Origin: Bacteroidota bacterium
Lineage (GTDB): Bacteria > Bacteroidota > Bacteroidia > Bacteroidales > Prolixibacteraceae
Assembly (NCBI GenBank): GCA_029265715.1
Contig: JAJUGZ010000014.1
Coordinates: 1-58,609, forward strand
DNA: 58,609 bases
Direction: 5' to 3'
Shown here: positions 8,217 to 16,514 of the stretch, piece after piece
How the letters are laid out: each line of letters begins with the position of its first letter
How positions within the stretch are numbered: the stretch's first letter is position 1
Program-made: the position numbers and the translations under genes
The notes under the pieces: model-generated
What the model saw: the letters and a program-made list of their open reading frames with translations, nothing else
Told to the model about the DNA's origin: nothing
Databases searched by the model: none

Positions 8217-9044
8217 ATGGAAAAACAGCAGAACAAAGCTTATCCAACCATACTTGGAGCAGTCCACCTGGTTGTTTTGTACATTTTCATTCAAACGGTT
8301 GTTGACTTTCCACTGGCCGTTATCGATTATTATTCAGGGACCGACTACCTGTATAACCCGGTTAAAAAAGTTGTGCTGGGTATCGGGTCTATCTTGTTTA
8401 TCCTTTATTTTGCTTACCGAAAAGCAAAAGTCAGACTTTCGGAGTTATTTCCACTTCGTTTTTTTAATCCATTCATCATTCTTCCGTTGATCCTGATCAT
8501 CTGGGCCGGGCAAAACATAATCGGAGAAATAAATGTCTGGGTTGGGAAAGCACTGCCTCCTCCATCGTGGTTCTGGGAACTTTTCAATAAGGTTTTCGAA
8601 AATGATTACGGTATTTACGGCGCCATACTGAAAGTTGCCATTATTGCTCCGATCGTTGAGGAATCAATTTTCCGTGGAGTGATTATGCACGGCCTCATGC
8701 GGAATTACTCAAAAATTACGGCCATTGTCGTTTCGGCGCTCATGTTTGCCCTGTTTCACCTCAATCCGTGGCAATTTCCGGCTACTTTTACACTCGGCTT
8801 ACTGCTGGGTTGGTTAATGGTCCGCATGCGAAATATTGTTCTCTGTATCATCGGACATGCGATTAACAACGGACTGGTACTGCTTTCGATAAATTACGCC
8901 GATCAGATCAGTGAAAATGCGTTTTACCTTTCAGAAAAAACTCTTCAGTGGAAAGTTAGTTTACTGACCATTACATTTGGGCTCATTATCGTAAGCCTGT
9001 TAAGTTGGAAAAGACAAAAAGCCGGAACCTCAAAAAGCACCTGA
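8217..9044 (+). CDS. CPBP-family intramembrane metalloprotease (CAAX protease-like)
   Basis: 275 residues from ATG 8217 (MEKQQNKAYPTILGAVHL), with about seven to eight hydrophobic segments. The Abi/CPBP motifs are present: EESIFRG (paired Glu then Arg), FHLNPWQFP with the second-motif His, and the IIGHAINNG block with the third. These are the glutamate and histidines that bind the metal in Rce1-like enzymes. I prefer this start over ATG 8115, since the extra 34 residues are polar and unlike the family. Role (prenyl-protein-like cleavage, bacteriocin self-immunity or other) cannot be assigned. It is followed by tRNA-Arg. Confidence 0.85.
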   Translation: MEKQQNKAYPTILGAVHLVVLYIFIQTVVDFPLAVIDYYSGTDYLYNPVKKVVLGIGSILFILYFAYRKAKVRLSELFPLRFFNPFIILPLILIIWAGQNIIGEINVWVGKALPPPSWFWELFNKVFENDYGIYGAILKVAIIAPIVEESIFRGVIMHGLMRNYSKITAIVVSALMFALFHLNPWQFPATFTLGLLLGWLMVRMRNIVLCIIGHAINNGLVLLSINYADQISENAFYLSEKTLQWKVSLLTITFGLIIVSLLSWKRQKAGTSKST

Positions 9045-9176
9045 TTTCAGGATTGTTGAGCAACCAACAATTATCGGCAACACTACATACCCGCAAAAAG
9101 AAGCGTTTATTTAGATGTTTTTTTGCAAAAACGACCGAAAAATATGAAGTTTTATTATTTTTGTGCTCGCTAAAAT

Positions 9177-9248
9177 GGTCCCATAGTTCAATGGATAGAA
9201 TTTCAGATTCCGGTTCTGACGATTTGGGTTCGAGTCCCGATGGGATCA
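9177..9248 (+). tRNA. tRNA-Arg (anticodon CCG)
   Basis: Acceptor stem GGTCCCA (9177-9183) pairs with TGGGATC (9241-9247), discriminator A 9248. The anticodon stem TCAGA/TCTGA (9203-9207 with 9215-9219) closes the loop TTCCGGT, giving anticodon CCG at 9210-9212, which reads CGG. The T loop TTCGAGT is present. CCA is not encoded. A TATTTTTG box lies at 9156-9163. Confidence 0.93.
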
Positions 9249-9249
9249 C

Positions 9250-9287
9250 AAAAAGGGATGCTACAAAGTAGTGTCCTTTTTCTTTTT
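9250..9287 (+). terminator. Terminator after tRNA-Arg
   Basis: An imperfect stem (AAAAAGG...CTAC with GTAG...CCTTTTT) runs into a T-rich tract at 9276-9287. Confidence 0.65.
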
Positions 9288-9429
9288 CATCCTTCTTTCC
9301 GACATGTAAGATTTCTTTTCCCCTGTTGATCAGGCCAAGGTTTTGCAGCCAGCTTCCTTCACACAGTGGCCCACGGCACCGTTGCTTCGTTGGCTAACAG
9401 TTACTACGACCAAGCGTGTTCGGAACTTT

Positions 9430-9676
9430 CATCTGTATAAATTTTCAAAGTTGTTTCTTGCAATTTTCATATCTATTTCTGTTTTTCAAACTAGTTTTTC
9501 AACGAGATGGAATAGCCATTTATACATTCCCGGTTGGTATAAGCTTCAGCTTTTATGGCTATTTCATTCGTATAAATTATCTTTTCCCTATTGAACTTTG
9601 GCAGGTACTTATGGAATAGCCATTTGTTCATTTTTCGGATGGTATGAGCTTCAGCTTTTATGGCTATTCCATCCTA
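9430..9676 (-). repeat. Leader-plus-hairpin dispersed repeat, copy 1 (two hairpins)
   Basis: The first 80 bases match the repeats at 28147 and 53684 almost base for base. They are followed by a GAATAGCCAT...ATGGCTATT hairpin unit (about 9510-9565) and a second, diverged hairpin (9612-9671). Read on the minus strand, the repeat ends in CTTTGAAAATTTATACAG followed by ATG, as at leuB. Here the ATG opens only a 12-codon frame. Confidence 0.85.
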
Positions 9677-9704
9677 TAGTTATCCGCCCCTGCCGGCGCA
9701 TAAA

Positions 9705-9816
9705 AAGAGGCTGTTTCAAATGTTTTTTAAAGCTTCTGCGAATTGAATATTCGAAAAACTTTTCGGTAGGTTACTAATGAAAAGAGGGTGTCTCGAACTT
9801 TTGAGACACCCTCTTT
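9705..9816. repeat. MITE-like element A, copy 1, carrying a terminator
   Basis: A 112-bp element nearly identical to 47774-47887. It has imperfect terminal inverted repeats (AAGAGGCTGTTTCAAATG at the left; AAAGAGGGTGTCTCAAAAG on the complement at the right). GAGGCTGTYTCAAA-type ends are typical of IS-derived miniature elements in this phylum. It has no coding capacity. Confidence 0.8.
9784..9813. terminator. Terminator of fabI, inside MITE-like element A
   Basis: Perfect 11-pair stem GAGGGTGTCTC/GAGACACCCTC (9784-9794 with 9803-9813), with T tracts on both strands. It sits 27 bases after the fabI stop on the minus strand. Confidence 0.8.
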
Positions 9817-9839
9817 CTGATAAATATTGGAACCATCGA

Positions 9840-10703
9840 TTAGTCGTATTGGTGATCGGGATCGCCCCCACATTCGCACTCGCAGCCCAATCCTTTTTCG
9901 TATTGCTGCAACGCACGCAGGCTCATGCCCATTGAAGAGAAACCTCCGTCGTGGAAGAGGTTCTGCATGGTAACTTTCCTGGTAAGGTCTGAAAACAGAG
10001 TAATACAGTAATCGGCACATTCGTCGCCTGTTGCATTACCCAGAGGCGACATACGTTCAGAGAAATCCATTAGTTTATCCATGCCTTTTACACCGCTACC
10101 GGCAGTTGTATAGGTTGGCGACTGCGAGATGGTGTTGATGCGGACATTACGTTCGCGCCCATAAATGTAACCGAAACTGCGGGCAATTGATTCCAGCAGT
10201 GCTTTGGCGTCGGCCATATCGTTATAACCATAGAACGTGCGCTGTGCCGCTACATACGACAGGGCAACAACCGACCCCCACTCGTTGATTGCATCTTTTT
10301 TTCGGGCTACCTGCAACACTTTATGGAACGAAATAGCTGAAATGTCCAATGTTTTTTCAAGATAGTTATAATCCAAGTCACTGTAGTGACGCCCTTTTCG
10401 TACGTTGGGCGACATACCAATTGAATGCAGTACAAAGTCGATTTTTCCGCCCAGCGCTTCCATCGATTTGTCGAACAGGTTTTCAAGATCTTCCACGCTG
10501 GTTGCATCGGCTTCAATTAAAACAGCATTACATTTTTCCGCCAGTTTGGCAGTATCGCCCATACGCAGGGCAACGGAGGTATTGGTCAGGGTAAACGTAG
10601 CGCCTTCTTCGTAAGCCCGTTCTGCAACTTTCCATGCAATAGAATCGGCATTGAGCGCTCCAAAGATGATTCCGCGTTTGCCTTTCAATAAATTATAAGC
10701 CAT
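9840..10703 (-). CDS. fabI: Enoyl-[acyl-carrier-protein] reductase (NADH), FabI
   Basis: 287 residues from ATG 10703 (MAYNLLKGKRGIIFGALN). It catalyses the last reduction of each fatty-acid elongation cycle in the cytosol. It is a short-chain dehydrogenase fold, with the nucleotide-binding start GIIFGALNADSIAW replacing the classic GxxxGxG as in FabI. The catalytic pair is the Tyr and Lys of YNDMADAK (Y-x6-K), and there is a preceding active-site Tyr in FYGYN. The C-terminus carries an unusual Cys-rich tail (CECECGGDPDHQYD). It is monocistronic, ended by the repeat-borne terminator. FabI is the target of triclosan. Confidence 0.95.
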   Translation of the reverse strand: MAYNLLKGKRGIIFGALNADSIAWKVAERAYEEGATFTLTNTSVALRMGDTAKLAEKCNAVLIEADATSVEDLENLFDKSMEALGGKIDFVLHSIGMSPNVRKGRHYSDLDYNYLEKTLDISAISFHKVLQVARKKDAINEWGSVVALSYVAAQRTFYGYNDMADAKALLESIARSFGYIYGRERNVRINTISQSPTYTTAGSGVKGMDKLMDFSERMSPLGNATGDECADYCITLFSDLTRKVTMQNLFHDGGFSSMGMSLRALQQYEKGLGCECECGGDPDHQYD

Positions 10704-10841
10704 AATGAAATATTTAAAATATAGATTCAAAAACTATTTCAATGACCAATAAACAGTCATGTCTGAGAACCAGATTTATTTGTTACCCCATTGATAACAA
10801 ACTTTTTTAGAAATAGTTAGTAGTCAGGTTCGTTTTTTTAC

Positions 10842-11591
10842 TCAGATTTTTTCAATTGCCGTGGTTAACAACCATCCGCGATTCCCGTCGGCTAACCGAA
10901 TTTCGCTCCATTCGCCCAGTTTATCGGTAACCTGGACCTTCAATCCTTCATGGATCAAAAACAGATCAGTTCCGGTCTCCGAAGGCGAACTTTTTACGGT
11001 TACACTGGCCTGAGTTACGATGGCATAGTCGTGCCCGGTAATCCTCGCTTTTTGTTTCGACGCAAAGATAAACGTTAAAACCGAAAACAAAAGCACAAAA
11101 GTTCCGGCCCAAAATGAGAGTTTTTTCAGGTTGCTGGCACTACTGAATACAAACAAGCCAAGCAATATCAGGAATATAAAAAAGGAGACAACACTAAAGG
11201 CACCCCAACCATCGGCATCGTGTAAATTAAGCAAACTGTGCCACCAGCGTACAAAAAATACCTGAGGCAACTCGTCGATAGCATCAACCACGTGCTGATT
11301 GGCCAAAGCCAGGTTAAAGGCAATATCTTCATCGTTGGGGGCCAGAAGTTTTGCCCGTTCGTAATTAAGAATGGCTTGGGTAAACTGATTGGTTTTGTAA
11401 TACGCATTACCCAGGTTGTAGTAAACTTCTTCGGAAGCCTTACCGGTTCCCAGTATCTGCTGGTAAGCCTCGATCGCTTCGTTGTACTTTTGATCGGCAA
11501 ACAGCTGATTTGCTTTTTCCAGAAGCTCGCTTTGTGCCTGTACCGATGCGGAAAAAACCAATATGCTGAGAATAATAAATAAACGTTTCAT
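10842..11591 (-). CDS. batE: BatE: TPR and SH3-domain membrane protein
   Basis: 249 residues from ATG 11591 (MKRLFIILSILVFSASVQAQ, a signal peptide). TPR hairpins cover about residues 20-110, two hydrophobic segments about 125-185 (FFIFLILLGLFVFSS; FVLLFSVLTFIFA), then a bacterial SH3 domain (VTVKSSPSETGT to NRGWLLTTAIEKI). This TPR-TM-TM-SH3 order is BatE. It is the last gene of the moxR-bat operon and probably scaffolds the periplasmic side. It follows BatD after about 140 bases that contain a hairpin repeat. Confidence 0.88.
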   Translation of the reverse strand: MKRLFIILSILVFSASVQAQSELLEKANQLFADQKYNEAIEAYQQILGTGKASEEVYYNLGNAYYKTNQFTQAILNYERAKLLAPNDEDIAFNLALANQHVVDAIDELPQVFFVRWWHSLLNLHDADGWGAFSVVSFFIFLILLGLFVFSSASNLKKLSFWAGTFVLLFSVLTFIFASKQKARITGHDYAIVTQASVTVKSSPSETGTDLFLIHEGLKVQVTDKLGEWSEIRLADGNRGWLLTTAIEKI

Positions 11592-11639
11592 AGGTGAATA
11601 ATTTGTGTTTTTTTGTCGTATGCCTGTTTTCAGACAGTG

Positions 11640-11702
11640 AATCGCCATGATTAAACCGTTATTCACATTTCCGGTTGATGTTTACAAATCATGGCTATCT
11701 CA
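11640..11702. repeat. Hairpin repeat unit between batD and batE
   Basis: ATCGCCATGAT...ATCATGGCTAT forms an imperfect inverted repeat of the same type as the AGCCAT hairpin family at 9510, 28253, 53767 and 53898. It lies inside the operon, between the batD stop (11734) and the batE start. Confidence 0.5.
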
Positions 11703-11733
11703 TAATTCTTTCTTCTTGTTGATTATACAAATC

Positions 11734-13566
11734 TCACTTAATCTGTTTTTCCAATTTTCCCATAATCGAAGCCGAACGGTCATAAACATCGTTCATGGTC
11801 CCGGAAAAGGCAGCCGGGGCATAGCGGGCAAACTCGCAATCGTCAATCAGCTGCTGGAATTCGTCAATCACGGCCTGGTCGACCGATCTTTTCTGCATGG
11901 CGGCTGCGGCTGATTCACGGCTCAGGTCGGCAACCGGAATAATTAGTTTATCGCTCAAATACCCCCATAACGCTTTGATGACCGCTTCATAGAACTCTTC
12001 ACCCTTGTTTACTTTCAAGAAAACAGCGGCTTCTTTTAAGCGGCGTTGTGCCATTTTATTTGCTTTGCGGTTACGCGACAAGGCCATGTTCGCATTTTCG
12101 ATTGCTTTTTTGCGGTTCAGGTAATACACTACCCCGAAAACCAGCAACCCTGCAATGTAGAGCAAGTAGAATTCAAACGTTCCGAAGAATGTATGTCCAA
12201 CGGGTTTCAACGGTTTTTTGTTTTGCTTGATAAAGCGGATGTCTTTCCCCAGGTAACGCACGTCTTGTTTCGACATCGAGCTCACGACCGTTGCATTCTG
12301 GCTCGCATCACCTTTTTCAACATGGATCTTGAAATCGCCGGTTGAGCGGGTCACATACTGCGACGACGACGGATCGTAATAAACAAATTCGGCCGACGGA
12401 ATGGTATAATCGCCCTGATAACGCGGGATAAACAGATATTCGAAGCTCACCGATCCACTCAGCCCGGCATCGGTTGCGCGGGTATTTTCAGTTGTCTTCG
12501 GATCATACGCCTCAAAATCGGCAGGTGCTTCTATTTTGGGCGCCTGAAGCAAAGAAAGGTTCCCGCTGCCGGTCACATTAATTTTCAGGGTGACAGCCTC
12601 ATTGGCCTTGACTGTTGTTTTATCCACTCCGGCAGTCATGGTAAAATTACCGACGCCACCCGAAAAATTGGCCGGAGCTGACGGAAGGTCTTTGACACTC
12701 ACATAAACCGGGTCGCTGGTTACCTTGGCTTTCACTTCGCGATAACTATCGAAGAAATCATCGAAGAAACTTTGCTGACGGCGCACGCGCTGGCGGATTA
12801 CGCAAGTGATCTCAAACGGGTCTATTTTTATACTGCCTTTTTGCTGCGGAAACAAAATCGTCTTTTTCAGTAAACCAACCTGGTAAATCTTATTGTTATA
12901 GGCTTCGCGGGTAAAGTTTACCTGGGTCGGAACTTCAATATCTTTTGTCCAGAACCCTTCGTACGACGGAATTTTCACATCGTCGAACCCGACCAAAGGC
13001 ACCGACGGACTCACATACAACTTCACCGTTGCAATAACCTGTTGTCCTTTAGCCACGCTGGTCCGGTCGAGGCTCACCTTCACAAATAAATTATCTTTGC
13101 TGATTTCCCCGGTCGGAAGATCGGCACTACTGTCCTGCCCTCCGCTCTGCTGGGTTCCCGACGACTGCGAAGCGGCTGGCTTCTGCCCTTTTACCACCTG
13201 AATATCGAGCGAGTTCGACTCGTAAATTTTCCCGTTCACTTTGATCGATGCCGGGCGGATTGTGAATTTCCCTTCCGACCTGGCCCGCAGAATAAAAATG
13301 TAGGAAAACGAGACCGATTGTGTTGTCTTGCCATTAATCATCTGAAAACTTGAACTCTGTGAAGTCGACGGGCCCATCAGGATTTCAAAGTTCGACAAGT
13401 CGGGCAACTGCAAATCCGTTCCGGCGTCGTTCACCGTAAAGCTCAGTCGGAACTGCTCCCCGACATTGACAACATTCGGAGCTTCCATGGTAAACCGAAT
13501 GGCATCGGCCATCGAAGCCAGGCTCACCATTGTAAATATCAATAAGACAGATAATTTTTTGATCAT
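11734..13566 (-). CDS. batD: BatD: large exported/membrane-anchored protein
   Basis: 610 residues. A signal peptide (residues 1-20) is followed by three beta-sandwich-like repeats, a Gly/Ser/Gln linker (about 130-150), one transmembrane helix near 455-475 (FYLLYIAGLLVFGVVYYL) and a cytosolic helical tail. This is the usual BatD layout ('oxygen tolerance' family). In Bacteroides fragilis bat genes affect aerotolerance; elsewhere the complex is tied to envelope stress. It probably works with the VWA proteins BatA and BatB and the MoxR ATPase. Confidence 0.92.
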   Translation of the reverse strand: MIKKLSVLLIFTMVSLASMADAIRFTMEAPNVVNVGEQFRLSFTVNDAGTDLQLPDLSNFEILMGPSTSQSSSFQMINGKTTQSVSFSYIFILRARSEGKFTIRPASIKVNGKIYESNSLDIQVVKGQKPAASQSSGTQQSGGQDSSADLPTGEISKDNLFVKVSLDRTSVAKGQQVIATVKLYVSPSVPLVGFDDVKIPSYEGFWTKDIEVPTQVNFTREAYNNKIYQVGLLKKTILFPQQKGSIKIDPFEITCVIRQRVRRQQSFFDDFFDSYREVKAKVTSDPVYVSVKDLPSAPANFSGGVGNFTMTAGVDKTTVKANEAVTLKINVTGSGNLSLLQAPKIEAPADFEAYDPKTTENTRATDAGLSGSVSFEYLFIPRYQGDYTIPSAEFVYYDPSSSQYVTRSTGDFKIHVEKGDASQNATVVSSMSKQDVRYLGKDIRFIKQNKKPLKPVGHTFFGTFEFYLLYIAGLLVFGVVYYLNRKKAIENANMALSRNRKANKMAQRRLKEAAVFLKVNKGEEFYEAVIKALWGYLSDKLIIPVADLSRESAAAAMQKRSVDQAVIDEFQQLIDDCEFARYAPAAFSGTMNDVYDRSASIMGKLEKQIK

Positions 13567-13653
13567 GGTTTTTCCGGTTTTTTATTTCAAAAAACGGTTC
13601 AAAAATAACAATAATTGAGTTTCTGCTTCCAGCGTTTCCATTTCAGGCATATC

Positions 13654-14454
13654 CTACCAATCTTTTTCAATCTTCTTCGACTGAACTTTCTGTGCTTGTT
13701 CTTTTTTTACTTTATCCTGAATTTTTTTCTCATTGTTTTCCAGGGCCTGCAACATCCGTTCGGCATTCTCCTTCGATATTTTTCCCTGCTGAGGTTGTGG
13801 CTGCTGGCTCTGCTGATCCTTGTTCTGATCTTTATTATTTTGGTTCTGGTCTTTATTTTGCTGATCCTTGTTCTGGTCTTTGTTTTGTTGATCCTTATTC
13901 TGGTCTTTATTCTTGTTTTGATCTTTGTTTTGATCTTTGTTTTGATCTTTGTTTTGGTCTTTGTTTTGGTCTTTGTTTTTATCCTGGTTTTTCTGTTGCT
14001 CTTTTAGTTTTTGGGCATACAGCAAGTTGTATTTTGTATCCAGATCGTTCGGGTTATTCCGAAGAGCTTCCTTGTATGCAGCAATGCTTTCATCAATTTT
14101 TTTCTGCATCAGGAGCGAATTGCCCATGTTGTGCAAAGCCCGGCTTTTTTCAACCTTATCCGGCGTTTTATCAGCAATTTCCTTGAATTTGGCAGCCGAC
14201 TCTGCGAACTTCATTTGTTTGTAAAGGGCATCTGTCAGGTTAAAATCCCATTTTACTTCATCCGGTTTTTTGTCAAGTGCTTTCCGGTAAGCCATCTCGG
14301 CCTTGTTAAACAGAACCGTATCCAGCTTACTGGTGTCTTTCAATGCTTGCTTAAAATAGTCATTCCCCTCGCGGACAAATTTCCGTTCGTTTTGAGCCTG
14401 TGCCGAAATTACCCCAGTCAGTAAAATTATAATTGCAATAACTGATTTTCTCAT
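13654..14454 (-). CDS. batC: BatC: TPR protein with KDQN repeat tail
   Basis: 266 residues: signal peptide (MRKSVIAIIILLTGVISAQA), three to four TPR hairpins (to about residue 155), then a strongly repetitive Lys/Asp/Gln/Asn tail (about 156-220) and a charged coiled-coil-like end. The start codon overlaps the batB stop by four bases (ATGA), so the two are coupled. The tail may vary in length between strains, because it is encoded by a near-perfect tandem repeat. Confidence 0.9.
   Translation of the reverse strand: MRKSVIAIIILLTGVISAQAQNERKFVREGNDYFKQALKDTSKLDTVLFNKAEMAYRKALDKKPDEVKWDFNLTDALYKQMKFAESAAKFKEIADKTPDKVEKSRALHNMGNSLLMQKKIDESIAAYKEALRNNPNDLDTKYNLLYAQKLKEQQKNQDKNKDQNKDQNKDQNKDQNKDQNKNKDQNKDQQNKDQNKDQQNKDQNQNNKDQNKDQQSQQPQPQQGKISKENAERMLQALENNEKKIQDKVKKEQAQKVQSKKIEKDW
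13813..13990. repeat. Tandem repeat coding for the BatC QNKD tail
   Basis: Units of about 12 bases (TTTTGATCTTTG on the plus strand, coding for QNKD-type tetrapeptides) recur many times. The units at 13916-13980 are nearly identical. Confidence 0.85.
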
Positions 14455-15500
14455 AACGTTGGTTTACTTTCTCCAAACAATCTGAAGTTTTTCAAATACT
14501 TATTCTTTCTCTCCAAAATCACAAAATCGAAAAGGATCAGGAATAAGCCCATTGCAACAAAATACTGAAACTGGTCTTCGTAATCTTCATAGACCTGTGA
14601 TTCCATTTCCGATTTTTCCATTTTATTGATTTCGCCAAACAGGTTGTTCAGCCCCACTTGCGCATTGTTGGCCCGCACATACACCCCTTTGCCTGCAGCC
14701 GCAATTTCCTGAAGCATCGATTCATCCAATTTGGTTACCACTACCGTTCCGTCTTTGTCTCTCCGGAAATCTTTTTGACCGTTGCGAATTACCGGAATCG
14801 GGCCTCCCTGGGGCAATCCCATCCCGATGGTATGGACAATGATTCCGTTTTGAGCAGCAGCGGCAGCAGCGCCAACTGCATCGTCTTCATGGTTCTCACC
14901 ATCGGTAATCACAATAATCGCTTTATTGCCCGTGAACTGGGGGCTAAATGAGTTGGCTGCCAGATTGATGGCTGCACCAATAGCTGTCCCCTGGGTTGGA
15001 ACGACCTCGGGGCTAATGGCATTCAGAAACAACTTGGCCGATACATAATCGCTGGTAATCGGCAATTGTGTGTAAGCGTCGCCGGCAAAAACAACCAGTC
15101 CGATGCGGTCTTCATCCAGTTTGTCGACCAATTGTGAAATGGCCCGTTTGGCCCGCTCCAGACGATTGGGCTGAATATCTTCGGCCATCATACTGTTCGA
15201 AACGTCGAGTGCAATAATCAGCTCAACCCCTTCCCGCTTTACAGTTTTCAGCTTCGAACCAAACTGCGGACGGGCAACTGCCACCACAATAGCAGCCAAG
15301 GCAAACTGAAGAACAATAAACTTCAGCACTGGCCGCGAGTTACTGGCATTGGGCGTCAAAAAATCCAATGTTTCTTTCTGCGCAAAACGAGCCATGGCTT
15401 TTTTGCGTTGTATCCTCGAATACCAGAAAAAGATGATCAGGACCGGAATGATGATCAGTCCATACAAGTATTCCGGTTGTGCAAATCTGAACATTTCCAT
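14451..15500 (-). CDS. batB: BatB: von Willebrand A-domain membrane protein
   Basis: 349 residues: two N-terminal membrane helices (LYGLIIIPVLIIFFWY; FIVLQFALAAIVVAVA), a VWA domain (about 90-290) and a C-terminal helix (YFVAMGLFLILFDFVIL). The metal-ion-dependent adhesion site is intact: DVSNS, the Thr near 160, and TDGENHED. VWA partners of MoxR ATPases are thought to present substrates or assemble complexes. The batA stop lies 10 bases upstream. Confidence 0.92.
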   Translation of the reverse strand: MEMFRFAQPEYLYGLIIIPVLIIFFWYSRIQRKKAMARFAQKETLDFLTPNASNSRPVLKFIVLQFALAAIVVAVARPQFGSKLKTVKREGVELIIALDVSNSMMAEDIQPNRLERAKRAISQLVDKLDEDRIGLVVFAGDAYTQLPITSDYVSAKLFLNAISPEVVPTQGTAIGAAINLAANSFSPQFTGNKAIIVITDGENHEDDAVGAAAAAAQNGIIVHTIGMGLPQGGPIPVIRNGQKDFRRDKDGTVVVTKLDESMLQEIAAAGKGVYVRANNAQVGLNNLFGEINKMEKSEMESQVYEDYEDQFQYFVAMGLFLILFDFVILERKNKYLKNFRLFGESKPTL

Positions 15501-15510
15501 TTTTTCGGTT

Positions 15511-16503
15511 TTATGGAATATTTCTGAATACAGTGGTTTTCAGGAAAAGCCCGATGATCAGCAAAATGCCGGCAGCCGAAGCGTATTTCATAAACTCTTC
15601 CTCTTTTTTACTGTATTGTTTAACTTCTATTTTCGATTTCTCCATCTGGTCGATTTCTTTATAAATCTCAACCAGTTTGTCGTTGTTGGTAGCCCTGAAA
15701 TACTTACCTCCGGTTGTGTCGGCAATCCGTTGCAGGAGCTGTTCATCAATTTTCACTTCCACATCCCGGATCTGAACCCCAAAGGGCGTTTGCATCGGGT
15801 ATGGGGCCATACCAATGGTGCCAACCCCGATGGTATAAACCCGGATTCCGAATGTCTTTGCCATTTCAGCAGCCGTTGCCGGGGCAATCTCGCCACGATT
15901 GTTTTCGCCGTCGGTCAGCAAAATGACCACGCGGCTTTGGGCCTTACTGTCTTTCAGGCGCGAGATAGACGTTGCCAGCCCGTTGCCAATAGCCGTTCCA
16001 TCTTCGAGCATACCACTCTCAATGCCTTTAAATAAATTGATCAGTACAGCATGATCGGTTGTCAACGGGCATTGGGTAAAACTTTCTCCGGAGAAAACCA
16101 CCAACCCAATACGGTCGTTGGGGCGCCCGGTAATAAACTGGGTAGCTACTTCTTTGGCGGCTTCCAGCCGGTCGGGCTGAAAATCGCGGGCCAACATCGA
16201 ACTGGAAATATCGACGGCAATCACAATATCAATTCCTTCGGTTGTCTGATTTTGCCAGCTGTTCGACGACTGCGGACGGGCCAGGGCAACAACCAGTAAC
16301 GCAATACAGAGCAGCTGAAGCAAAAAAACAACATGCCTGAAGTAGTATTTCCAGCTCTTCGGTATTTTCAGAAATCCGCCAACACTGGAGAACTGGATAC
16401 TGGCGCCATTCTTACCCTGGCGAAGCACATACCAGACAATCATGGGGACCATTACCAGTAGCAACCAGAAGAATTCCGGATTTTTAAAACTTATTCCGTT
16501 CAT
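15511..16503 (-). CDS. batA: BatA: von Willebrand A-domain membrane protein
   Basis: 330 residues, a paralogue of BatB with the same layout: N-terminal helices (FFWLLLVMVPMIVWYVL; VVFLLQLLCIALLVVALA), a VWA domain with DISSS and TDGENNRG, and a C-terminal helix (ASAAGILLIIGLFLKT). The MIDAS residues are intact. It is the first of the two VWA genes and lies 11 bases downstream of the BatD-like gene. Confidence 0.92.
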   Translation of the reverse strand: MNGISFKNPEFFWLLLVMVPMIVWYVLRQGKNGASIQFSSVGGFLKIPKSWKYYFRHVVFLLQLLCIALLVVALARPQSSNSWQNQTTEGIDIVIAVDISSSMLARDFQPDRLEAAKEVATQFITGRPNDRIGLVVFSGESFTQCPLTTDHAVLINLFKGIESGMLEDGTAIGNGLATSISRLKDSKAQSRVVILLTDGENNRGEIAPATAAEMAKTFGIRVYTIGVGTIGMAPYPMQTPFGVQIRDVEVKIDEQLLQRIADTTGGKYFRATNNDKLVEIYKEIDQMEKSKIEVKQYSKKEEEFMKYASAAGILLIIGLFLKTTVFRNIP

Positions 16504-16514
16504 TTTTTTTTCGT

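Noticed and set aside
9430-9676. CRISPR array at the repeat-rich intergenic regions
   Set aside because: Units are not evenly spaced, spacers are not unique short segments and no cas genes are present.
13615-14424. Several long plus-strand frames opposite batC
   Set aside because: They are shadows of the KDQN repeat; the antisense products are Phe/Leu/Val-rich simple sequence.
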